From Dehalococcoidia bacterium (GTDB lineage: Bacteria > Chloroflexota > Dehalococcoidia > E44-bin15), in assembly GCA_030667555.1 (NCBI GenBank), contig DAOUVR010000003.1, forward strand, positions 1 through 18,358: a stretch of 18,358 nt of DNA, read 5' to 3'. Position 1 is the first letter of the stretch; each line of letters begins with the position of its first letter. A model generated the notes under the pieces. That model was not told the DNA's origin. It did no database searches and saw nothing but the letters and a program-made list of their open reading frames with translations. Of the stretch, positions 6,195 to 14,287 are shown piece by piece. Made by a program: the position numbers and the translations under genes.

Positions 6195-8201
6195 TCAGAT
6201 TTGACGCGCTATCTCCGCACCTTCATGAATTGCATACAGGGCATCTCGTGGCGTTACACAGTCCCCTATAGTGTAAAGCTCTGAAATCACATCCTTAAGA
6301 CTAGCGGCCAATTGGTTTTGGGACTTCATCCCCACGGCGAGAACCACGGTGTCGGCCTTCAAGAACACGAGGTCACCGTTGAATGCCATATAAATACCAT
6401 TCTCCCTGATCTCCACAAGCGGGCAATTTTGGAACATGTGCACCCCTTTGTCAATCAACCTGTTCCTTAGGGCAAGATAGATATTTCTTTCCACATCCCT
6501 GCCTAACAAGGAGCGTGTTATAAGGTAGACTTCTTTGCCCTGGCCGGCAAGTTGATCAGTGATCTCCATCCCGAGATACCGCCCTCCAACCACCACCACC
6601 CTTTTGCCTACTTTAGCCTTGCCCAGAATCACATCGACTGCCTGAACTACATTCTTTCCATCGGCACCCTCGACATCTAATGTCTGAGGCACCGCTCCGG
6701 TGGCTACTACCACAGCATCGGGTTTAGCCTCCTTTACTATCTCGGGTGTGACTTCAGTGGTTAGCTTCACCGTGACCTTAGCCTTGTTCAAACCCCGTTC
6801 CAGATAGGCAAGGAGCGGGAAGTAGTCTTCCCTCTTTTGCTCTTGCTGGCAGGCAATAAACCATTGCCCCCCCAAATTAGCAGTCGCTTCATATAAGACA
6901 ACCTCGTGTCCCCGCTCGGCCAGTGTTCTTGCTGCCTCCATGCCAGCTAACCCGCCACCAACAACCATCACCTTCTTGGAGGAAGTGATGGGCTTTAGGG
7001 CAAATTCCTGCTCCCTTAGTTTGGCTGGATCGACAGTGCAAGGGATACCATAAGTCAACACATAGTTGAGGTGGGAACGAAGGTTAAAGCAATTGAGGCA
7101 ATAAACACAGGGGCGGATGTCATCAAACCGCCCTTCCTTAGCTTTATTGGGTAGTTCGGGGTCAGCCATTAATCCTCTTGCTATAGCGATGAAGTCTGCT
7201 TTCCCCTGGCGCAGAACTTCTTCAGCGTAAATAGGGTCACTCAACTTTCCAACGGCTATTACAGGGACTTTGACCGCCTTCTTTATAGCCTCGGCATCGG
7301 GAACTAGAGTCCCCTTGGGGAACAGGAAGCTAGGATACTGCCACTGAATGGAACCCTGTTGGCTGGAGGATATATGCAACGCGTCCGCACCAGCGTCAAC
7401 GAAAAGCGGTGCCTGGCGGGCACTATCCTTTATGTTTATTCCTCCCTCCATGTAGTCACTGCCACTTATCCTGAAGATAACGGGAAAATCTGGACCCACC
7501 TTCCTCCTGACCGCTTCGATAACCTCGCAAGCAAACCTGGCCCTTGTTTCAACACTTCCTCCATACTCATCTGTCCTTATATTATCCAGGGGGGAAAGAA
7601 ACTGGCTTATTAGATATCCATGACCACCGTGGATTTCCACCGCATCGAAACCGGCCTCTTTTACTCTCCTTGCCGCTTCAGCAAAGGCTTCGACCAGACG
7701 TTTGATATCTTCCTTGGTAGCCTCCTCGGGTGGGGTATTATCACGAACCCAGAGCGCTGCCCCGGCACCTTCCACGGTTGTGGCGTCCGTAACTCTCCGC
7801 AATCTCGGTATGGCAGAAGGCGCTATGGCCCTTATTGCGCTGGGATCGGGGGCGTTTTCCCTATATTGGGTAAGCAGTTTTCCATGGTGTACTATCTGAA
7901 AGGCCACTTTTGCGCCATTTTGGTGTACTGCATCAGATAGCTCTCTCAACTTGGGGATGAATTTGTCATCATACATTGACGGGCGCCCTGGAGCCAGAGC
8001 GTCTTTTAGAATTAGGCTAGATTGGGCGATTATGAATCCCACACCTCCCTTTGCTCTATCGACATAGTAGTCTATGACCTTGTCGGTGATCTCACCTTCA
8101 GGACCGTGGCCAGCAGTGCCGGCTGGAGCCATAACGACACGGTTTTTCACCTCCATTTTCCCGATCGTACCTGGCTCGAATAGCTTGATTAGCTGCGTCA
8201 T
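6195..8201 (-). CDS. FMN/FAD/4Fe-4S enoate reductase-like oxidoreductase (old yellow enzyme family, two-domain)
   Basis: This 668-residue enzyme has the layout of 2,4-dienoyl-CoA reductase, 2-enoate reductase and BaiCD-type ene reductases. An N-terminal FMN TIM barrel (about 1-350) contains the active-site stretch IHGGHGYLISQFLSP (190-204). Four cysteines (365, 368, 371, 388) form the 4Fe-4S site. A FAD domain follows (VVGGGLAGMEAA, 413-424), then an NAD-type insert whose motif reads VVVVGGRYLGME (535-546), with Arg where Gly is common. The final FAD contact is IGDC (645-648). Such enzymes reduce activated C=C bonds using NAD(P)H. The ATG overlaps the TGA of the preceding gene (ATGA, 8201-8198), with AAAGGAG upstream, so translation is probably coupled. 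It is the last gene of the por-prpD operon and converges on dnaA across 49 bases. The substrate is unknown. Confidence 0.88.
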   Translation of the reverse strand: MTQLIKLFEPGTIGKMEVKNRVVMAPAGTAGHGPEGEITDKVIDYYVDRAKGGVGFIIAQSSLILKDALAPGRPSMYDDKFIPKLRELSDAVHQNGAKVAFQIVHHGKLLTQYRENAPDPSAIRAIAPSAIPRLRRVTDATTVEGAGAALWVRDNTPPEEATKEDIKRLVEAFAEAARRVKEAGFDAVEIHGGHGYLISQFLSPLDNIRTDEYGGSVETRARFACEVIEAVRRKVGPDFPVIFRISGSDYMEGGINIKDSARQAPLFVDAGADALHISSSQQGSIQWQYPSFLFPKGTLVPDAEAIKKAVKVPVIAVGKLSDPIYAEEVLRQGKADFIAIARGLMADPELPNKAKEGRFDDIRPCVYCLNCFNLRSHLNYVLTYGIPCTVDPAKLREQEFALKPITSSKKVMVVGGGLAGMEAARTLAERGHEVVLYEATANLGGQWFIACQQEQKREDYFPLLAYLERGLNKAKVTVKLTTEVTPEIVKEAKPDAVVVATGAVPQTLDVEGADGKNVVQAVDVILGKAKVGKRVVVVGGRYLGMEITDQLAGQGKEVYLITRSLLGRDVERNIYLALRNRLIDKGVHMFQNCPLVEIRENGIYMAFNGDLVFLKADTVVLAVGMKSQNQLAASLKDVISELYTIGDCVTPRDALYAIHEGAEIARQI

Positions 8202-9568
8202 GACGTCTCCTTTCTCGTAAAAGTAAGTATATCCATCAGGGAATTGATATCAGACAAAGATTCCAGGTGTGAAACCATCTCCATGCAAGTTTGCACATCT
8301 CTCGTGGGAAGAATTAAAGAGGCACAATCCCAGTACTTGGCGCATACGTCGTCCCAGCTCATAGGGTTAGATGCGGACCCTTTTGGGGAATTCTGCCTGC
8401 GTGTAAATGCCCTACCATCTCGCAATTTTATAACCACTTCTGAGCCCAACACGGCCGATAAATCACTGGCTAACTCAGGGGAATCAACATATCTGACTTT
8501 GGGGATGATTTGCTGCACTTCGAGCTGCCTTACCCTTTCATCGGTAAAGTCATCCAAAACTACTGCACCGTCAAGGAGAGCTCTGGCGACACAATAGTTC
8601 ATGCTGAACTTTCCCTCTAAGGCGGTTTGAGGGCGGGAGTGGAACGCAACGGAAGGTATAACTGGACCCGTCCTTACCTCTATCTCATCCACCTCTTCCG
8701 GTTTGATGTTGTGCTCTTTCCTCAATTGCAGGACAATTTCTATGCTGGTATGGGTGTCGGCGCAGGAGGGCCAGGGCTTTGTTGCTGCACTGGAGATAAT
8801 ATCGTATCTCTCGCCCAGGCCTTCTCCGATTTTCGATAGCTCGAGGTCGACCCCACCACCCAAGACCTTACAGTAGCCTTGAGGAGCTTCTAGGATACTT
8901 TTATCCGCTGTAAAACCCTTTTGGGCTAAGAGCGCCGCTATTGTGCCATTTCTGGCTGCATTGCCAGCATGGAGTGGTTTGGTCATCGTGCCGATATTCT
9001 GCTTTAGCCCGCCCGCAAGAGAGGCGGCAATACCTATAGCCGTCCTGGTTTCTTCGATGTCCAGCTTCAGTAGCTTGGCAGCGGCAGAGACAGCACCGAT
9101 AGTTCCCATCGTGCCAGTCATGTGCCACCCTATCATATAATGTCGAAGACAGACCGGGCCAATTTTGGTTGCAGCCTCAAAACCAGTAATATAAGAGAGC
9201 AGAATGTCCTTGCCTGAGTCTTGGTGTTTCTCCCCAAGGGCCAGGACGGCAGGCAGGATTGCAACTGAAGGATGGCCACCAAATGGTATACACCAATCGT
9301 CATAGTCCAAGGCGTGAGCGATTGTGCCATTAACCCAGGCAGCTTGTGACGCTAGGGTTCTAAAGCCCCCACCAATAACTCCTGCCTCAGGTCTGCTCTC
9401 CTCTTCATTGACGTATTCGGTTATTAGCTTGCTGCCGGGCTCATCGCAACCTGCCAAGGCCACACCCAATGTGTCGAGGATTAGCTTCTTGGCGACATCT
9501 ACCGCTTCGTCGGGTATTTGTTCATATTTGGTTTCTACAATGTAGCGAGCTATTTTCTCTGTGCTCAC
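8198..9568 (-). CDS. MmgE/PrpD family lyase, copy b
   Basis: This 456-residue protein belongs to the 2-methylcitrate dehydratase/cis-aconitate decarboxylase superfamily. The family pattern is complete: an all-helical lyase core with IAHALDYDD (83-91), GGHPS (His99), GWHMTGTMG (His149), TMTKPLHAGNAARNG (Lys197) and PSCADTHT (His273). These match in order and spacing the active-site residues known for cis-aconitate decarboxylase, so the enzyme is probably active. Members act on small di- or tricarboxylates by dehydration, decarboxylation or epimerisation; the actual substrate here is unknown. The start is GTG 9568, behind a strong TAGGAGGATC ribosome site. The stop overlaps the start of the ene reductase. 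It is a clear paralogue of the gene just upstream. Confidence 0.9.
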   Translation of the reverse strand: MSTEKIARYIVETKYEQIPDEAVDVAKKLILDTLGVALAGCDEPGSKLITEYVNEEESRPEAGVIGGGFRTLASQAAWVNGTIAHALDYDDWCIPFGGHPSVAILPAVLALGEKHQDSGKDILLSYITGFEAATKIGPVCLRHYMIGWHMTGTMGTIGAVSAAAKLLKLDIEETRTAIGIAASLAGGLKQNIGTMTKPLHAGNAARNGTIAALLAQKGFTADKSILEAPQGYCKVLGGGVDLELSKIGEGLGERYDIISSAATKPWPSCADTHTSIEIVLQLRKEHNIKPEEVDEIEVRTGPVIPSVAFHSRPQTALEGKFSMNYCVARALLDGAVVLDDFTDERVRQLEVQQIIPKVRYVDSPELASDLSAVLGSEVVIKLRDGRAFTRRQNSPKGSASNPMSWDDVCAKYWDCASLILPTRDVQTCMEMVSHLESLSDINSLMDILTFTRKETS

Positions 9569-9648
9569 CTGATCCTCCTATCCCCGCTACTTTCCTAAGA
9601 ATCAAAGCTTGACACCTGCAGGTCTGTGAAGAGGTTAGGATGAATCAT

Positions 9649-11022
9649 CTATTTAGGCTTAATTACTATGGCCATCAGTTCTGTTAGCTCCGTCAATTCC
9701 TCTAGGTTCTCCATAAGCTGCAGCGAGCGCTCGACATCCTTCGGGGACAGTACCAAAAGGGCACAATCCCTGTATTTGGATACCAGTTCCTCATAGGTGG
9801 GAGGCGATTGTGGAGACCCTTTAGGTGCGTCGGCCTTTTGGCTGAACTCGCGCCCGTCGGTTAGCCTAATGGTCACGCTTGCTCCGGCTATCGGAGGAAC
9901 GGAGTCATCAATGCGCCTTCCCATCTTCTTGATAAGCTCCTGAACGCCGGGCTCATTGACCTTCTCATCGGTGAAATGCTCCAGGCTGGCCCAGCCGTCG
10001 AGGAGGGCCCTTGCCATGCAATACTCCAAGCTGAATTTGCCTTGCAAGCCTGTCTTCGGTTCTGTATAGAAAGCAACGGATGAAGTAGACTCATGAACGG
10101 CAACTTCGGCGCTCTCGACGTCCAGTGGTGTGATGTTGTGCTGCTTGGCGAGTTCTAGAACCAGGTCAATAGTGGAGTGAGTTTCTCCGCAACTGGGATA
10201 TAGCTTGAAGGTCACACCGGTGTTGATGATTACATAGTCTTTGCCCAGACCCTCGGTGACCTGTTCCAATTCACCCTGACCATTGCCTTTGTAGACATTG
10301 AAGAATCCGAACCGTTCTTCCATGATGTCGGGGTGGGCGGTGAAGCCCCTCTTTGCCAGCATCGCCGCCATGACACCACTTCTGGCGGCGTTGCCAGGGT
10401 GGAACGGCTTGGTCATAGTGCCGAAGTTCTGCCTCAGGCCGCAGGCTTGGGAGGCGGCGATACCCAAAGCCATCCTGGTTTGCTGAACGTCTAACTTGAG
10501 TAGCCTGGCCGCGGCAGTCGCTGCTCCCATGGTTCCGATGGTGCCGGTAGCATGCCATCCCCGCATATAGTGAGTGGGGCTAACACCACGCACCGTGGCG
10601 CACTGGGTTTCAAAACCGATGATGTAGGCCTCGATAACCTCTCTGCCGCTCGCTTTGCTCAACTCGGCGGCTGCCAAGATTGCTGGCAGCATGGGCACGG
10701 TGGGGTGTCCCAGCGTGGCGAAGGTCCAGTCATCGAAGTCCTCAGCATGGGCCAAGATACCGTTCACTAAAGCAGCCAGCGGTGCTGAAGTGCGGAATCC
10801 TCCACCTATCACCGAGGCTGCGGGATTACCCCCTAGCTCCCTTACAAATTCGGTTATCAGGTTACCCTCGTGAGTCACTACACCGGTGAAACTAACGCCG
10901 AGACAATCAAGCAAGGCCCTTTTCGCCGTCTCGATTGCCTGCGGCGGCATCTTGTCGTAGCTGCTATCGACGATGAAGCGAGCCAATTTCTCTGTGATCT
11001 GCAATTTGACATCCTCTGTCAT
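9649..11022 (-). CDS. MmgE/PrpD family lyase, copy a
   Basis: This 457-residue paralogue resembles the next gene along its whole length, with shared blocks such as VIGGGFRT, GTMTKP and GNAAR; I judge roughly half the residues identical by eye. Active-site candidates are Asp97/Asp98 (FDD), His106 (LGHPT), His157 (GWHATGTIG), Lys205 (TKPFHPG) and His282 (PSCGETHS). All are retained, so neither copy is a decayed duplicate. The substrate loops differ (DWTFATLGHP here, DWCIPFGGHP in copy b), which suggests different substrates or partners in a hetero-oligomer. Start ATG 11022 follows AAAGGAGAGCG. The 85-base gap to porB holds two hairpins, and 80 bases separate it from copy b. Confidence 0.9.
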   Translation of the reverse strand: MTEDVKLQITEKLARFIVDSSYDKMPPQAIETAKRALLDCLGVSFTGVVTHEGNLITEFVRELGGNPAASVIGGGFRTSAPLAALVNGILAHAEDFDDWTFATLGHPTVPMLPAILAAAELSKASGREVIEAYIIGFETQCATVRGVSPTHYMRGWHATGTIGTMGAATAAARLLKLDVQQTRMALGIAASQACGLRQNFGTMTKPFHPGNAARSGVMAAMLAKRGFTAHPDIMEERFGFFNVYKGNGQGELEQVTEGLGKDYVIINTGVTFKLYPSCGETHSTIDLVLELAKQHNITPLDVESAEVAVHESTSSVAFYTEPKTGLQGKFSLEYCMARALLDGWASLEHFTDEKVNEPGVQELIKKMGRRIDDSVPPIAGASVTIRLTDGREFSQKADAPKGSPQSPPTYEELVSKYRDCALLVLSPKDVERSLQLMENLEELTELTELMAIVIKPK

Positions 11023-11071
11023 CGCTCTCCTTTCTCTGTCTCAGCTCCTCAAGCAGAACCTTCAAGGACAT

Positions 11072-11108
11072 CTCCCCCTGGGAGCATATAAACAACCGCG
11101 GTTTATAT
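11072..11108 (-). other. Two tandem hairpins between porB and the first prpD-like gene
   Basis: Directly at the porB stop, ATATAAAC and GTTTATAT (11086-11093 and 11101-11108) form a perfect 8-bp inverted repeat around the sequence AACCGCG. Next to it, CTCCC/GGGAG (11072-11084) forms a second stem. There is no T-tract, so an mRNA processing or stability element is more likely than a terminator. Confidence 0.5.
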
Positions 11109-12034
11109 CAGGCCTTGCATCGCTCAAGCAGCTTGTCCCACTGCCTATCCACTATCTCCTGCAAGGAATCGACTATGTGCGTATTTTCTGGGGTGAGCAG
11201 GTGTCGGAATCTCCCTTGGGATTGGAGCCAATCGGTAATCGGCTTCTTTGGGGAAGGACGATAGTTCAGCTTCCACTCTCCATCGACCACCTCATAGAGG
11301 GGCCAGACGCAAGTCTCAACAGCGAGCTTGGTGATGGCAATAGTTTCTTCTGCTGGGTGTCGCCACCCCCTCTGGCAGGGAACGAGCACATTGATAAAGG
11401 AAGGGCCGTCGGCAGAAATAGCCTTTTGTGCCTTGGTCATAAGGTCGCGCCAAGCGTGAGGTGCTGCCTGGGCCACATAGGGAATGTCGTGGGCTGCGAC
11501 TATTGCAGTGATGTCCTTCCGATTTTCCCTTTTGCCAGGAACCGCATCTCCCACCGGTGAGGTAGTGGTCCATGCTCCCAGAGGTGTGGCACTGGAGCGC
11601 TGGATGCCGGTGTTCATATAGGCCTCGTTATTCAGGCAAACATAAAGGAACTTGTGTCCCCGCTCAAGCGCTCCACTGAGGAACTGGAGCCCAATATCAT
11701 AAGTGGCACCGTCGCCGGCAAAGACGACAAACTTGATCCCCTTATCCTCTAGCTTGCCCTGTTTAACTAGGGAGCGATACATTGTCTCTACGCCAGATAT
11801 GGTGGAGGCAACATTCTCAAAGGCATTGTGGATCCACGGCACACGCCATGATGTATAGGGGTACGGTGATGTTGACACTTCGAGGCATCCGGTAGGTGAA
11901 GCAACAACCACTGGCTGCCCTACGGCATGGAGCACCTGGCGCACCACGATGGACTCAGCACAGCCAGCGCACAGCCGATGGCCCGGGGCAAGCAAATCTT
12001 GCGCTGCGGACATCTCCTTCAGGTTTATTGCCAT
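11108..12034 (-). CDS. porB: 2-oxoacid (pyruvate):ferredoxin oxidoreductase, beta subunit
   Basis: This subunit binds thiamine diphosphate and one 4Fe-4S cluster. With the other three subunits it converts a 2-oxoacid plus CoA to acyl-CoA, CO2 and reduced ferredoxin, or the reverse. In 308 residues it shows the cluster cysteines CAGC (22, 25), TGCLEV (50) and VPCQRGW (220), and the TPP-binding stretch from AGDGATYDIG (106-115) to CLNNEAYMNTG (133-143). The sequence favours pyruvate-type PorB over the 2-oxoglutarate type, but other 2-oxoacids remain possible. Start ATG 12034 has AGGAG upstream; 12 bases separate it from porA. Confidence 0.94.
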   Translation of the reverse strand: MAINLKEMSAAQDLLAPGHRLCAGCAESIVVRQVLHAVGQPVVVASPTGCLEVSTSPYPYTSWRVPWIHNAFENVASTISGVETMYRSLVKQGKLEDKGIKFVVFAGDGATYDIGLQFLSGALERGHKFLYVCLNNEAYMNTGIQRSSATPLGAWTTTSPVGDAVPGKRENRKDITAIVAAHDIPYVAQAAPHAWRDLMTKAQKAISADGPSFINVLVPCQRGWRHPAEETIAITKLAVETCVWPLYEVVDGEWKLNYRPSPKKPITDWLQSQGRFRHLLTPENTHIVDSLQEIVDRQWDKLLERCKA

Positions 12035-12046
12035 AATATTCTCCTC

Positions 12047-13246
12047 TTATTCTCTTAGCCCAAGATACCTAATGGATGACTCAGTAAGCCCTTCCCTGTC
12101 GATTTCGATGAGGTCTTTATAGACTTGATGAATTCGCGCTGGCACTATGTCACGTCCCCCGAGTCCGTAGGCATAATTAAGCACTTTTGGGCTTAATCCG
12201 TGAGTGAAGAGTGCGGTTATGACCTCGAGGAAAAGGGGACCGCCTTGAGCACCGAATGAAAGGGAGCGATCGAGCACGGCGATGGCCTTTTTATCGCCCA
12301 GCGCCTCGGCCAGTATTGTTGCGGGAAAAGGCCTGAAGCAGCGAAGCTTGAGCAACCCGGCCTTGACCCCTTGGTCTCGCAGCTCATCGACGACGGTCTT
12401 AATAGTCCCTGCGGTGGAACCAAGAGCGATGGTGGCAAACTCAGCATCCTCAAGACGGTATCCTTCCATTAAGCCGTAGTAGCGTCCGGTGAACGTGCCG
12501 TATTCTTCCCCGATCTGAGGAATAATCTCTAGCGCTCTCTCCATCGCCGCTGCCTGTTGGCGCTTGTATTCGAAGAAATAGTCAGTAAGGACCATAGGGC
12601 CATAGGTAACAGGATGATCCACATCTAGAAGGGGGTGTTGAGGCTCATATATGCCGATAAAACTTCTCACCGCATCATCAGGTAGTAGCTCCAGCCTCTC
12701 CACGCCGTGGCCTAGTATGAAACCATCAAGGGCATGGAGTGTGGGGAGCATGATATCGGGGTGCTCGGCGATGCGCAAGGCTTGAATGGCATTATCATAA
12801 GCCTCCTGAACGGTCTCATCATAAAGCTGAATCCATCCGGCATCGCGAGCGCCCATGGAATCGGAATGGTCACAATGGATATTCAACGGGGCGGAAAGGG
12901 AGCGATTAACCACGTGCATCACGATGGGAAGACGGGTTCCAGAGGCAACCCACAGCACTTCCCACATGAAGGCCAACCCAGCTCCGGCAGTGGCCGTTTG
13001 GGCGCGCCCCCCGGCGGCGCTGGCACCGATGCAGGCACTCATCGCTGCATGCTCGCTCTCCACCGGGATGAATTCGGTAACCACTTCTCCATTGGCTACA
13101 AACTCGCTGAAGCGCATCACGATCTCTGTTTGTGGAGTAATGGGATAGGCGGCAACAACATCGGGATTCATCTGGCGTATTGCCTCAGCAACTGCCCTGT
13201 CACCATCGAGGGCAACAGGCTTACCCTTCACTTTCTGTGATACCAT
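12047..13246 (-). CDS. porA: 2-oxoacid (pyruvate):ferredoxin oxidoreductase, alpha subunit
   Basis: PorA contributes the pyrimidine-side TPP domain and the CoA/transketolase-like domain of the complex. It has 399 residues, normal for the four-subunit type. Diagnostic segments are AAYPITPQTEI (32-42), ESEHAAMSACIGASAAGGRA around residue 63, and the block NIHCDHSDSMGARDAGWIQL in the middle, typical of PorA. The C-terminal part has RCFRPFPATI and LDRSLSFGAQGGPL, as in the family. Its ATG directly follows the porD stop (TAGATG), with AAGGAG in the end of porD, so the two are translationally coupled. Confidence 0.95.
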   Translation of the reverse strand: MVSQKVKGKPVALDGDRAVAEAIRQMNPDVVAAYPITPQTEIVMRFSEFVANGEVVTEFIPVESEHAAMSACIGASAAGGRAQTATAGAGLAFMWEVLWVASGTRLPIVMHVVNRSLSAPLNIHCDHSDSMGARDAGWIQLYDETVQEAYDNAIQALRIAEHPDIMLPTLHALDGFILGHGVERLELLPDDAVRSFIGIYEPQHPLLDVDHPVTYGPMVLTDYFFEYKRQQAAAMERALEIIPQIGEEYGTFTGRYYGLMEGYRLEDAEFATIALGSTAGTIKTVVDELRDQGVKAGLLKLRCFRPFPATILAEALGDKKAIAVLDRSLSFGAQGGPLFLEVITALFTHGLSPKVLNYAYGLGGRDIVPARIHQVYKDLIEIDREGLTESSIRYLGLRE

Positions 13247-13546
13247 CTACTGTGCTCCTTCCTTAGCCACAGCTTCCTCTACCATACTAATTGCTTTCCG
13301 GGGGCACTCATGGGCACAAATGCCGCACCCTTTGCAATGAGTGAGGTCGATACCGGTGACTTTTGCATCACTCACCAGGATCGAGCCATCTGGGCAATAG
13401 ATCCAGCAGATCATGCAGTGGGTGCACCTGTCCATATCGATAATGGGGCGATGAGAACGCCAACTCCCCGTTTCATATTCTTCGGAATTACCGGCGTCGG
13501 TGATCAGCCCTCCTGCGAGGATCTCCGTCCAAGTTTTCAGAGTCAA
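13247..13546 (-). CDS. porD: 2-oxoacid (pyruvate):ferredoxin oxidoreductase, delta (ferredoxin-like) subunit
   Basis: This 99-residue 2[4Fe-4S] ferredoxin-like subunit passes electrons from PorB to soluble ferredoxin. Two full cluster motifs are visible: Cys41, 44, 47, 51 (CTHCMICWIYCP) and Cys71, 74, 77, 81 (CKGCGICAHECP). The N-terminal extension contains SWRSHRPIID, a common lead-in for PorD. It lies four bases after porC and abuts porA. Confidence 0.95.
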   Translation of the reverse strand: MTLKTWTEILAGGLITDAGNSEEYETGSWRSHRPIIDMDRCTHCMICWIYCPDGSILVSDAKVTGIDLTHCKGCGICAHECPRKAISMVEEAVAKEGAQ

Positions 13547-13550
13547 GTTT

Positions 13551-14123
13551 CTAACCCTCCCTTACCTCTGTATAGGCTCGGTCAAAGGCCTCAACATTGG
13601 CCTCAGCCACTTCTTTGCTAACCCTCGTGTTGAAGCGATTCCTGATCTCCTCACGCACTACGTCTCTGTTTACCACCTCAAGAGCCCTGAGCAAGGCGCC
13701 GATCATCGGAGTATTGGTGATATTCCGTTTGATAATATCTAGGGCAACACGCGTAGCATTAATAGTAAATACCCTCCCCTTGTCAAACCCTAGCTCCCTT
13801 CGTAGCTCATTGGGGGAGAGGGGAGTATTGACCAAGAGCAAACCTCCATCCTCGAGGCCCTCGGCAAAATCGACGACCCCAAGCAATGTCGGGTCAAGCA
13901 CTACAACAGCATCTGGCTCTGTAATCTGGTTATGCTGCCTAATTGGTGAGGAGCTGATCCGGGTGTAGGCGCGAATCGGTGCCCCCATGCGCTCAGGGCC
14001 GTAGTCCGGGAATGCCTGAAAATACTTACCCTCATGGAGCGCTGCTTCAGCGAGAAGCTCACTAGCGGTCACCGCTCCCTGGCCACCTCGACCATGCCAC
14101 CGAATCTCAACGAGATCGCTCAT
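13551..14123 (-). CDS. porC: 2-oxoacid (pyruvate):ferredoxin oxidoreductase, gamma subunit
   Basis: PorC is the structural gamma subunit of the four-subunit oxidoreductase. It has 190 residues, starting MSDLVEIRWHGRGGQGAV; the glycine-rich GRGGQGA (11-17) and QAFPDYGPERMGAP (36-49) are family hallmarks. It is the first protein gene of the operon, 38 bases after the tRNA-Arg gene, with AAGGG as ribosome site before ATG 14123. No separate promoter is seen, so it is probably transcribed from the tRNA promoter. Its first eight codons recur in mutated form near 16243-16266. Confidence 0.95.
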   Translation of the reverse strand: MSDLVEIRWHGRGGQGAVTASELLAEAALHEGKYFQAFPDYGPERMGAPIRAYTRISSSPIRQHNQITEPDAVVVLDPTLLGVVDFAEGLEDGGLLLVNTPLSPNELRRELGFDKGRVFTINATRVALDIIKRNITNTPMIGALLRALEVVNRDVVREEIRNRFNTRVSKEVAEANVEAFDRAYTEVREG

Positions 14124-14262
14124 TTAATACCCTTCTAGCCAATATAACGGACAACGATTTGCGCCCCTGGAGGGAGTCGAACCCTCGCCCCCAGCTCCGG
14201 AGGCTGGTGCTCTATCCTCTGAGCTACAGGGGCAGTCGCGTTAGACACAGATTATAGCCCAT
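14101..14262. repeat. Direct repeat, copy 1 (porC start + tRNA-Arg + promoter -10)
   Basis: The segment from the eighth codon of porC through the whole tRNA-Arg gene matches 16243-16377 in the same orientation. I count 3 mismatches in the first 40 bases, a poorly matching 20-base spacer, and 7 mismatches in the 72-base tRNA. Weaker similarity continues through the -10 region. This is the intact copy. Confidence 0.9.
14162..14233 (-). tRNA. tRNA-Arg (anticodon CCG)
   Basis: A full 72-base cloverleaf: acceptor GCCCCTG/CAGGGGC, D arm GCTC/GAGC, anticodon stem CCAGC/GCTGG with loop CTCCGGA (anticodon CCG, reading CGG Arg), variable GGGC, T stem GAGGG/CCCTC with TTCGACT, discriminator G. CCA is not encoded. 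All stems pair perfectly. It sits between a strong promoter and porC. Confidence 0.97.
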
Positions 14263-14279
14263 CGCTCCTTTTCTGACAA
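14251..14279 (-). promoter_or_regulatory. Promoter of tRNA-Arg and probably the por operon
   Basis: Minus-strand TTGTCA (14279-14274), 17-base spacer, perfect TATAAT (14256-14251), starting about ten bases before the tRNA. No terminator is visible between the tRNA and porC, so read-through into porCDAB is likely. Confidence 0.85.
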
Positions 14280-14287
14280 GCTAGATA

